A DNA stretch of 64,000 bases, from assembly GCF_003258705.1 (NCBI RefSeq), contig NZ_CP029480.1, forward strand, positions 558,001 to 622,000, in the 5' to 3' direction. This DNA is from Arcticibacterium luteifluviistationis (GTDB taxonomy: Bacteria; Bacteroidota; Bacteroidia; Cytophagales; Spirosomataceae). Below, in pieces: positions 44,664-52,257 of the stretch (position 1 is its first letter; every line of letters begins with the position of its first letter). The position numbers and the translations under genes were made by a program. The notes under the pieces are model-generated. The model saw only the letters and a list, made by a program, of their open reading frames with translations, was not told where the DNA came from and searched no databases.

Positions 44664-45878
44664 ATGAAAGCCCTCGCACTTGTAAGTATCACCACATTCG
44701 TATTATTTTTCACTAGCTGTTCTTCCAGTAAATATGTCAAATATTTAAAAAAGAACACGGAGGTAAGACTGCTGTCTGATTCACTTCATTTCAATTCTTT
44801 GACCAAAGATTTCTATAAGAATAAACTCTTTCTTGTAGGAGAAATTCACGAAGTAGAAACTTCCCCAAGGATAGATTTAGCTATGTTTAATCAGATAAAC
44901 CAGCATACCAACGTTGATATTTATTTAGCGGAGATGGATATAGTTCAGGGCTACTATCTTCAAAAGTACTTAGAAGGTTCCAATGAATTATCCCTAAAAG
45001 AGATACTTAAAAACTGGGCGGTTTATATTGGAAGTATTTCTGAACAATACAGAAACAAGTGGGTCAAAATGAGAACTTATTATGAGAGTCTCCCTGATGA
45101 CTCAAAATTTAAACTTATTGGAATCGATAAGATTGCGAATTTCGATCTTGTAAGAAAAATCCTACTTGAGAAACTCCCTGTTCAATATCATACAGCCATT
45201 CCCACAGATGATGAAGAATTGATTGCTTGGTCTGATAGCACATTAAGTAGTATTCTAGCATTGAACGAATTAGCTGTGGAGCCCAATGACATAAGTTTGC
45301 TCAAAAATATTCAATTCAACTTATCAAATTACCCAAAAATAAGATCAAGAGATGAGTTTATGTACACCAATTTTAAAAGATACTACACTCAAAATGAATG
45401 GAATAACAAAACTATTTATGGCGGCTTTGGTTTTGCACATACATTACAAGCTTACAATTACACACTGGCCGGAAGAATAAAAAAAGATTCGCTTCTACCT
45501 TATTCCAACAAAATGGTCAGCATGAATGCACTCTATGTTGACTCCAGATTAACGGTACAAAGTTTAGTACTTCCCAAATTCTTACAAGATAAAGGCGAGC
45601 CGTTTACTCGATTTAAATTTTCCTACGATAACAGGTTGTTCATGTACATCAAAGGCATTGCTGATTATAAAAAAGTAACAAAGCCCAATACCATAAGTTT
45701 AATAAAATTAGACGCAAAAGACTCTCCATATTCATATTCTGCTAGAGGTACAAAAACAAAGAGCCTAATACACATTTGGGATGGTTTTGATATAATTGAT
45801 GGAACATCAACAACCGACTATGCACAGTATATTTTTTTCGTCAGAAATGCGGACTGGATAAAACCTGATAAGGAATAA
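44664..45878 (+). CDS. Lipoprotein of the erythromycin esterase/ChaN/TraB-like superfamily
   Basis: A 404-residue lipoprotein (lipobox FTSC near residue 19). The block LFLVGEIHEVETSPRIDLAM, near residue 55, and VDIYLAEMDIVQGYYL contain the Glu/His and Glu typical of the superfamily that includes ChaN, TraB/TIKI and erythromycin esterase. A later block YGGFGFAHTLQAYNY holds another His, as expected for this fold. Without structure it cannot be assigned to protease, esterase or heme binding. It lies 104 bp after the LytTR regulator, a likely controller, and 126 bp before the third Crp gene. Confidence 0.7.
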   Translation: MKALALVSITTFVLFFTSCSSSKYVKYLKKNTEVRLLSDSLHFNSLTKDFYKNKLFLVGEIHEVETSPRIDLAMFNQINQHTNVDIYLAEMDIVQGYYLQKYLEGSNELSLKEILKNWAVYIGSISEQYRNKWVKMRTYYESLPDDSKFKLIGIDKIANFDLVRKILLEKLPVQYHTAIPTDDEELIAWSDSTLSSILALNELAVEPNDISLLKNIQFNLSNYPKIRSRDEFMYTNFKRYYTQNEWNNKTIYGGFGFAHTLQAYNYTLAGRIKKDSLLPYSNKMVSMNALYVDSRLTVQSLVLPKFLQDKGEPFTRFKFSYDNRLFMYIKGIADYKKVTKPNTISLIKLDAKDSPYSYSARGTKTKSLIHIWDGFDIIDGTSTTDYAQYIFFVRNADWIKPDKE

Positions 45879-46004
45879 GATAAAATGACTGAAAGCTTAC
45901 AAAACTAGCTCCGTGCACATCTTTTGGTATCTCAACCTAAAGAGCTAAATTCGCTATTTGAGGCACAGAGACGTGTATTTAAAAAGCTCAATTAATAACG
46001 AAGT

Positions 46005-46565
46005 ATGATTTCTGATTTTCTACTGAAACTTGTGCCATTCTCTCCCAATGAACTTAATGACATAGTCTCTCATTTTGAAAAAGAGCATGTTGCTAAAGAC
46101 GAAGTGTTAATAAAAGAAGGGCAGATCTGCCATAAGTTATATTTTATAGAACAGGGCATTGGCAGAAGCTATTACCTTAAAGAAGATGGTAAAGATGTAA
46201 CGCAGTGGTTTTTTGGAGATGGCAACTTCATGACTAGTGCAGATAGTTTCTTTCAGCAAAGTCCTAGTTTATACTTTTTGGAGGTTTTAGAAGATGCCGT
46301 ACTCTATAGTATTACTAAAGAAAAAATGGATTTACTCTTAGCCAAATATCACAAGATGGAAACGCTTTCAAGACTTGTAACCATAGAAATACTAAACCAA
46401 ATAGTGCAAAAACTAAACGCTATCCAGTTTCAGACTGCCAAAGAGCGTTATAATTATATGCTTGCAGATTTCCCAGACATTGCTCAGCGTGTTTCATTAG
46501 GTCACATAGCCTCTTATCTTGGAATAACACAAGAAACCCTAAGCCGAATACGAAGAAAGAACTAG
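46005..46565 (+). CDS. Crp/Fnr family regulator, third cassette (efflux operon)
   Basis: A 186-residue Crp/Fnr regulator. The N-terminal sensor domain has VAKDEVLIKEGQICHKLYF and IEQGIGRSYYLKEDGKDV, and the C-terminal helix-turn-helix is VSLGHIASYLGITQETLSR. It has no Cys cluster. It precedes an efflux operon by 92 bp, in which an FNR-like palindrome is placed about 41.5 bp before the predicted transcript start. This spacing is that of class II activation by Crp/Fnr proteins. Confidence 0.92.
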   Translation: MISDFLLKLVPFSPNELNDIVSHFEKEHVAKDEVLIKEGQICHKLYFIEQGIGRSYYLKEDGKDVTQWFFGDGNFMTSADSFFQQSPSLYFLEVLEDAVLYSITKEKMDLLLAKYHKMETLSRLVTIEILNQIVQKLNAIQFQTAKERYNYMLADFPDIAQRVSLGHIASYLGITQETLSRIRRKN

Positions 46566-46589
46566 CATTAGCGAAATGAGTTTTGTTTT

Positions 46590-46633
46590 ATGATCTAGAT
46601 CAAAGGAAAGCCTTTCTATTAGCCTCACTTTTG
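46590..46633 (+). promoter_or_regulatory. FNR/Crp-type box and promoter of the efflux operon
   Basis: ATGATCTAGATCAA at 46590-46603 matches the FNR consensus TTGATnnnnATCAA in 9 of 10 fixed positions and has a perfect 12-bp palindrome TGATCTAGATCA. The near -7 element CACTTTTG is at 46626-46633. The box centre is about 41.5 bp before the predicted transcript start. Confidence 0.55.
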
Positions 46634-46657
46634 CATTGTAATAACAAATGATTTACA

Positions 46658-48031
46658 ATGCAAAACAACAAATCCAAATTAAGCGTCATCATAATAGCAC
46701 TGGTATGGTTCCTTCCATCCATGGCTTTAGCACAGCTTTTGGAGCCAAACCTTAGAGAACTCATACATCAAGGACTTGATAAAAGCCATAGCGTCAATAG
46801 CTATAATTTTGATAAAGAACAGGCTAAAGTTGATCAAAAAATAGCAAAATCTGTACTCCTGCCTAAACTTACCCTCAATGGAAGTTATACAAGATTAAAT
46901 GATGATATCACTTTTGATGAGGACACCGAAAACCTTTTAATTTCTACACAAAAACTTCTTATTAAAGAGGCCGTAGGAATACCTTTTAATGATGCATTTC
47001 CAGAAAGTATTCCATTAACAGCAGTGCCAAACTTGCAGAACAAAAACATACTAAAATCAAATATGGATTTGGACTGGGTAGTGTTTAGTGGATTTGCTGT
47101 TGATAATGCAATAGAAGCTAGTAAACACAAAGAGGCTTCTCTGAACCACCTTACCGAGGTGGAAAAAGGAAAAGTAGCTTTAAAAATCATAGAAACTTAT
47201 GATAAACTAGCTTTAGTATATGCCTCAAAAGGTGTGCTGACAACTTCTCAAGACTTCTTAAACGAACAAGAATATTTTGTAAGAAAGGCCATAGAAAATG
47301 GTTTAACAACGCCTATTGACCGAAAAAAAATAGAGTTAGCCCAGCAGCAATTAGAGGGAAAGCTGCTAGAATTTGAACAAAATAAAACCCTACTCATAGA
47401 AGTGCTGCACCAGCTCACTAATGACGATAGAGAACATTTAAGTTCGCTCCAGCCCACATTAGAGCCTTATGCCATAAACACATTATCCATGGCTGAAAAA
47501 CGCAATGAAATAATGGCTTTGGAAGAAGCTGAACAAGCCACGCTTTTTAAAGCACAAATGGAGAAAAATAACTTCATACCTAAGGTGGCTGTTAAAGGAC
47601 ACTATGAATTTATAGAAAGTGGTTTATCCTTATTAGACCCAAAATGGTATGTTGGCTTAGGCTTAAAATGGAATGTTTTTGATGGTTTTGAATCACGTTT
47701 AAAAAGTGAAAAAACTAAAATTGAAGGGTTGAAATATGGTGAACAAAAAGCAGAAGCTGAAGAAATGATAGCTCTAAGCATTATTAACGCCGAATTCACC
47801 TATCAATCAAGCCTTCAAAACATAAAAATGGTTCATAAGGAAATAGAGCTTGCCAGTGATACTTATGATATGATTAATAAGCAATACAAGAATAGTTTGG
47901 CCTCTGTAAACGATGTTTTAGATGCTTTAAACGAGTTAGAAAAATCCAATTTCAAATTACAAGAGTCTTTTTTCAAACAGCGTAAAGCCGCCACAGCATT
48001 ACTTCACGCCAAAGGGATACTCTACTATTAA
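46658..48031 (+). CDS. TolC family outer-membrane efflux protein
   Basis: A 457-residue TolC-like channel. Signal peptide 1-25 (WFLPSMALAQ), then two repeated helical/beta halves. The first half starts LRELIHQGLDKSHSVNSYNF and contains VLLPKLTLNGSYTRLNDD; the second half has NNFIPKVAVKGHYEF and YVGLGLKWNVFDGFES, which are typical paired beta-strand regions. Long helices around residues 170-280 and 370-430 form the periplasmic tunnel. It is the first gene of a three-gene operon with HlyD and an ABC-2 permease; the next start is 23 bp downstream. Confidence 0.92.
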   Translation: MQNNKSKLSVIIIALVWFLPSMALAQLLEPNLRELIHQGLDKSHSVNSYNFDKEQAKVDQKIAKSVLLPKLTLNGSYTRLNDDITFDEDTENLLISTQKLLIKEAVGIPFNDAFPESIPLTAVPNLQNKNILKSNMDLDWVVFSGFAVDNAIEASKHKEASLNHLTEVEKGKVALKIIETYDKLALVYASKGVLTTSQDFLNEQEYFVRKAIENGLTTPIDRKKIELAQQQLEGKLLEFEQNKTLLIEVLHQLTNDDREHLSSLQPTLEPYAINTLSMAEKRNEIMALEEAEQATLFKAQMEKNNFIPKVAVKGHYEFIESGLSLLDPKWYVGLGLKWNVFDGFESRLKSEKTKIEGLKYGEQKAEAEEMIALSIINAEFTYQSSLQNIKMVHKEIELASDTYDMINKQYKNSLASVNDVLDALNELEKSNFKLQESFFKQRKAATALLHAKGILYY

Positions 48032-48054
48032 TACACTAAAAAAGAAATACGAAA

Positions 48055-49014
48055 ATGAAATCACTAATAAATATATGTATCGGTTTTATGGCAATGGCTT
48101 ACTTAAGCTCTTGTGAAAACGAAACACCAATAACAGATTATAGAGGGCAAGTCAAGTTTGAAACCATTTCGGTTAGTAATAAACTGGCTGGAAGAATTAG
48201 CAAAATCTATGTTCAAGAAGGGCAAACCGTAAAGCAAGGAGACACGCTAGCAATTATATACATTCCTGAAGTAAATGCTAAAATGATGCAAACCGAAGGA
48301 GCTATAACTGCCGCCAAAGGTCAATTAAATATGGCCTTAAAAGGTGCCACTTTAGAGCAGCTAGGTCAAATTGACGGTCAAATTGATGCTGCCAAAGCAC
48401 AATTAAATTTTGCTCAAGAGTCTTATAACAGATTGCAAGCCATGTATAAAGATTCCTTAATTAGTTTACAGTCATTTGATGAAGTAAAAATGAAACGTGA
48501 CATGGCTAAAGCACAAATTTCTGCTTTACAGGCCAAACGCAAGGAAGTAAGTCAAAGTGCACGCACAGAACAAATAGACCAAGCTAAAGGGCAATTAAAC
48601 AGGGCTCTTGGTGCTAAAGAGGAAGTACTTTCTGCAGCTGACGAAAAGGTTATGACTGCTCCTGTAGACATGACTATTGAAACCATAAGCCTTCAAGAAG
48701 GTGAATTATTAACACCTGGTTATGCTCTTTTTAATGGATATCAAAAGAACAGCATGTTCTTCCGATTTACAATACCAGAATCTAAGATATACGACTTCAA
48801 AGTAGACCAAGAACTCACCTTGATTAATCCATATATAGAGCAAGAAACATCTGCTAAAATTATAGCCATAAAGCAGTTGGCACATTATGCCGACATCACC
48901 AGTACATCGCCTTTATATGAATTATCCGAGTCTATTTACGAATTGAAAGTGATACCAACTTCTGACGTATCTAAACAATCCTTTTTTCTAAATGCCACTG
49001 TTTTGATTAAATAA
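48055..49014 (+). CDS. HlyD/membrane fusion protein lipoprotein
   Basis: A 319-residue periplasmic adaptor with a lipobox (LSSC near residue 20). The biotinyl-lipoyl-like block is LAGRISKIYVQEGQTVKQGD, followed by a long coiled coil (about residues 75-195, with KGQLNMALKGATLEQLGQI and AKAQLNFAQESYNRLQ) and the barrel block MTAPVDMTIETISLQEGELL. It should link the inner-membrane permease to TolC. It is 23 bp after TolC and 8 bp before the permease, so the three proteins form one efflux complex. Confidence 0.92.
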   Translation: MKSLINICIGFMAMAYLSSCENETPITDYRGQVKFETISVSNKLAGRISKIYVQEGQTVKQGDTLAIIYIPEVNAKMMQTEGAITAAKGQLNMALKGATLEQLGQIDGQIDAAKAQLNFAQESYNRLQAMYKDSLISLQSFDEVKMKRDMAKAQISALQAKRKEVSQSARTEQIDQAKGQLNRALGAKEEVLSAADEKVMTAPVDMTIETISLQEGELLTPGYALFNGYQKNSMFFRFTIPESKIYDFKVDQELTLINPYIEQETSAKIIAIKQLAHYADITSTSPLYELSESIYELKVIPTSDVSKQSFFLNATVLIK

Positions 49015-49022
49015 TAATCACT

Positions 49023-50204
49023 ATGAAAGAGTACTTAAAGTTAATTAAAGTAGAGTTTAAGCGTATTTTCTCAAACAACGTATTGCTTGCTATTTTCATT
49101 GGAGCACCTATCTTTTATGGGCTTTTGCTTGGCTATGTATATGAAGGAGCAAAAGTGATAAACTTACCCATTGTCATAGTCGACGAGGACAATAGTCCCA
49201 TTTCTGATAAGATTATTGATGCCTTTTCAGACAATGAAGGCTTGTCTGTTAGTGGTCTACGCTATGCTCCGGGTAACCTTATAAATGAAATGCCAACAAT
49301 GCAATATGCCGCAGTGATTACCATACCTAGCGGCTTTGAAGCTGATATTCTGCAAAAAAGACACCCTGAAATAAGAGTAGACCTGAATATGGCAAATATG
49401 CTAAACGCAAATACTGCGAGTAAAAATATTCAATCAGTTTTAATGACGTTGAACGCTGGAATTGAAATAGAAGGATTAAAAAAACAAGGTATGCCACCAC
49501 CACAGGCTTTGGCAAGCTATGAAAGCTTTAAAATCAATTTTAATAAGCTTTACAATTCCTCTGGAAACTATGTTACATTCATGCTTCCAGGTATACTCGG
49601 TGCCATTATGCAGCAGGTTATCTTCTTAGCATTAGCATTGGTTTTTGCACGAGATTTTGAAGACGGATACTTCGGTACGCTTGTAAAAAAGAGTAAATTC
49701 TCTTTATATCACATCCTGCTTAAATCCATTCCCTTTTTATTGATGATACCAGTAATGTGGGCAATTGTAAGTTTGTTTATCCCTTATTTTAAAATTGATG
49801 CCGACATATACAATCTTCCAATGCTGGTTTTAGCCACACTCCTATCATTGGCTTCTATGTTTATAGGAATGTTGTTTTCCATCGCTATTCCAAGTCAGTT
49901 AAAAGCGACAGAACTTCTAATGGTTATTTCCACTCCAGCTTTTATATTGAGCGGGTTTACTTGGCCCACAATGGCCTTCCCTCATGCTATAAGTCAGGTA
50001 GCACAGTACATTCCATTGACTCAATTTTTAAGTGCCTTTAGAAAAATAGCTTTTTATGGTGGTGATTTAGCGGCTGTCAAACCCGAAATAAATATGTTGC
50101 TTTTGATAATGTTCGTGGCCTTAGTTGCTATGGTTTTATTACTTCAAGTCAAGATATATTTATTTGGCAAAAAACAAGCTAAAAGGAAAATTGTGGCCAA
50201 ATAG
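49023..50204 (+). CDS. ABC-2 type transporter permease
   Basis: A 393-residue permease. One N-terminal helix (VLLAIFIGAPIFYGLLLGY) is followed by a large external domain (residues about 40-170, with NLPIVIVDEDNSPISDKII) and five C-terminal helices (FMLPGILGAIMQQVIFLALA, FLLMIPVMWAIVSLFI, LVLATLLSLASMFIGMLF, FILSGFTWPTMAFPHAI, MLLLIMFVALVAMVLLLQV). This is the ABC2_membrane_3/YhhJ-like layout. It normally needs an ATPase subunit, but no ABC ATPase gene occurs in the operon or in the window. It may use an ATPase encoded elsewhere. Confidence 0.9.
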   Translation: MKEYLKLIKVEFKRIFSNNVLLAIFIGAPIFYGLLLGYVYEGAKVINLPIVIVDEDNSPISDKIIDAFSDNEGLSVSGLRYAPGNLINEMPTMQYAAVITIPSGFEADILQKRHPEIRVDLNMANMLNANTASKNIQSVLMTLNAGIEIEGLKKQGMPPPQALASYESFKINFNKLYNSSGNYVTFMLPGILGAIMQQVIFLALALVFARDFEDGYFGTLVKKSKFSLYHILLKSIPFLLMIPVMWAIVSLFIPYFKIDADIYNLPMLVLATLLSLASMFIGMLFSIAIPSQLKATELLMVISTPAFILSGFTWPTMAFPHAISQVAQYIPLTQFLSAFRKIAFYGGDLAAVKPEINMLLLIMFVALVAMVLLLQVKIYLFGKKQAKRKIVAK

Positions 50205-50320
50205 CTTTCATTAAAATCGTTCTAGGTCTGTTTCCCTCTTTTGGCTTTCCAGCCACCAAAGAGCATATCAAAGAAAATACTATGACGCTTCACTCAAAAA
50301 ATTAATATATCCGAATGATT

Positions 50321-50361
50321 ATAGACGACGGCCCAAACCTAAAATGGCTGTCGTCTATTTT
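50321..50361 (+). terminator. Intrinsic terminator of the efflux operon
   Basis: ATAGACGACGGCC (50321-50333) pairs with GGCTGTCGTCTAT (50346-50358) with one G-T pair and a 12-nt loop, followed by TTT. The rest of the 338-bp gap to the next gene shows nothing recognisable. Confidence 0.8.
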
Positions 50362-50542
50362 CCCATTACTTCTGTTCTCTTAAAGCATTAGTTTTCTTCT
50401 TATAAATTCTCCAATTTAATATATAATACCTGCACGCTTCGTTTGGCGGAATTTTATTAATTCTTTACATTCGGCTTTTCTTATTTGCGAGCATCTTCAA
50501 AAGAAGGCTTAAAAATATATCAGTCAAAGAGCCACTCAAAAC

Positions 50543-51430
50543 ATGAAAAAAGCACTTCTATTCTTAATTATATTAAGTACTTATTCGTGTAATAAAAGTA
50601 ATGACTATTTCTCCAGCGAACTTATTTCAGAATGTCCCGAGCAATTAGAAGACTTTAAGACACAAAATATTGATGCTGAACTAAAATTCACTGAATTAGA
50701 AACAGGTCTTGATTCTCTAAAATTCTTTTTTGGTTCGATTACTAAAAACAATAAAACTGACTATTGGATAGCTTCCAATTTTAAAGGGAATAACGGACTT
50801 AGAGGTGTTTCTTTAAAACCTACCGATTCTTTAAATTTCCTATCAGAAGACATCACTTTGGAAATCAATCCCTTTGACCCTATTTCTCCTTATAGTGTAT
50901 CTCTTAGGATCTTACACGAACCTTCTACCAATACCGTTCAATATTTATGGCTAAAGAATGGTTTACCTACTAAAACAGCCACTTTTGTTAAAGTAGAGAA
51001 GCCGATACTACAAGGAAAAGAGTTTCCCGAAATATCCATTAAAGCCTTAAATGGAGAAACTATTTCTTCCAAAGACTTTAAAAACAAAATCATAGTAATC
51101 AACTGGTGGTCTACCAGTTGTAGCCCATGCGTAAAGGAGATACCAGAGTTAAATGGCATTTTTGAGAAATATAAATCGTACGAAAACATTCTTTTTTTAG
51201 CCATTACAAATGACACGAAAGATAGGGTGCTGCCATTTCTAGAAAAACACAATTTTAAATATACTCAAGGTTTGGGACGTGATGAGATAAATGAAGTGTT
51301 CAAAGGTTTTCAACCCCAAAATATCATCATTAACAAACATGGTGTGACTGAATTATTTCTAGCAGGATACATAGAACAAACGCCTTCAATTATTGATAAA
51401 ACTATAGAGCAGCTATTAGAAAAGAAATAG
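50543..51430 (+). CDS. TlpA-like thioredoxin-fold lipoprotein
   Basis: A 295-residue lipoprotein (lipobox TYSC near residue 16). The N-terminal 150 residues form a beta-rich domain of unknown type; the C-terminal domain (about 155-290) is thioredoxin/TlpA-like. The redox pair is Cys193 and Cys196 in WWSTSCSPCVKEIPEL, with a preceding IVINWW strand. The cis-Pro region is near QPQNIIINKHG. Such proteins reduce periplasmic disulfides, for example in cytochrome maturation. It stands alone after the efflux operon terminator. Confidence 0.9.
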   Translation: MKKALLFLIILSTYSCNKSNDYFSSELISECPEQLEDFKTQNIDAELKFTELETGLDSLKFFFGSITKNNKTDYWIASNFKGNNGLRGVSLKPTDSLNFLSEDITLEINPFDPISPYSVSLRILHEPSTNTVQYLWLKNGLPTKTATFVKVEKPILQGKEFPEISIKALNGETISSKDFKNKIIVINWWSTSCSPCVKEIPELNGIFEKYKSYENILFLAITNDTKDRVLPFLEKHNFKYTQGLGRDEINEVFKGFQPQNIIINKHGVTELFLAGYIEQTPSIIDKTIEQLLEKK

Positions 51431-51547
51431 CTTTTCCATTAATGGTCTTCCCACATGTGGCCTCATTTAGAATATCTAAAAATAATTTCACTAACTCAGG
51501 CATTAAGACCAGTAACAACAAGCCAATTGACCTCACTTAAATAGTCC

Positions 51548-52255
51548 ATGTCCGAAAAAAAGCTCATTAATATTAATCAAGAGAAACTAGAAGAACAGAT
51601 TCTTGCTCTCAAAAAGGAGTTAGCGGCTATTGAAAAGACAACGCGTTCTTTTGAGCATTTACTACGTTCACATCTAAGTGATTTGATTATAGAAGCACAA
51701 GAGCTTTACGTTTTATACAAGGAGATTAAAAAGAAAAAAAAGGAAAAGCGACTAGAACAGAAAAAACGAGGTAAAAATTATACAGAACCAACTGGCTTAA
51801 TAATTACGCCTAAAAAGGAAAAGACTCTTATCTCAGCGGAACAGCAAAAAGAGAAAAAAAGGTTATATCGAGAAGCCATGCTACATGTTCATCCAGACAA
51901 ATTCTTCATGAAAGAAAATGAAACGGATATCGCCACAGAGCTTACAAGCAAACTTATTGAAATTTATAAGACAGAGAGTCTGGAGTCCTTACAGGCGTTT
52001 CATGCTCATATTTTTGAAGGGAATACTGCCTTAATACTAAGCGAATCTGCCGCTAAAGTCAAAGTTATGGCTACGGGTAATTACTTACAGCAAGAAATAG
52101 AACGACTAGAAAAGGCTATTGATGAAGCTAAAAACGAACAGCTCTATAAAATAGTTACCGAGTATGAAAACCCATTGACTTTTGTTGATGAATTAAAAGA
52201 TTATTACGAAAATAGAATTCTCCAATTGAAAAAAAGAACTCGAAAAGGGCTTTAA
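51548..52255 (+). CDS. Coiled-coil protein with a J-domain-like HPD motif
   Basis: A 235-residue cytoplasmic protein. Residues 1-85 are a Lys/Glu-rich coiled coil (INQEKLEEQILALKKELAAI, KEIKKKKKEKRLEQKKRG). At about residues 100-125, KRLYREAMLHVHPDKF gives a helix and the HPD tripeptide of J-domain proteins, followed by a helix around LTSKLIEIYKTESLESLQAF. The C-terminal part is again coiled coil (QQEIERLEKAIDEAKNEQLY). This could be a DnaK cochaperone. It lacks the usual Gly/Phe and zinc-finger parts of DnaJ. It converges with the HTCS gene with 2 bp between stops. Confidence 0.7.
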   Translation: MSEKKLININQEKLEEQILALKKELAAIEKTTRSFEHLLRSHLSDLIIEAQELYVLYKEIKKKKKEKRLEQKKRGKNYTEPTGLIITPKKEKTLISAEQQKEKKRLYREAMLHVHPDKFFMKENETDIATELTSKLIEIYKTESLESLQAFHAHIFEGNTALILSESAAKVKVMATGNYLQQEIERLEKAIDEAKNEQLYKIVTEYENPLTFVDELKDYYENRILQLKKRTRKGL

Positions 52256-52257
52256 AA

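Noticed and set aside
51438-51470. Short palindromes CCATTAATGG and CCACATGTGG after the TlpA-like gene
   Set aside because: They are 10-bp palindromes without loops or T-runs, common by chance, and not next to a promoter element.
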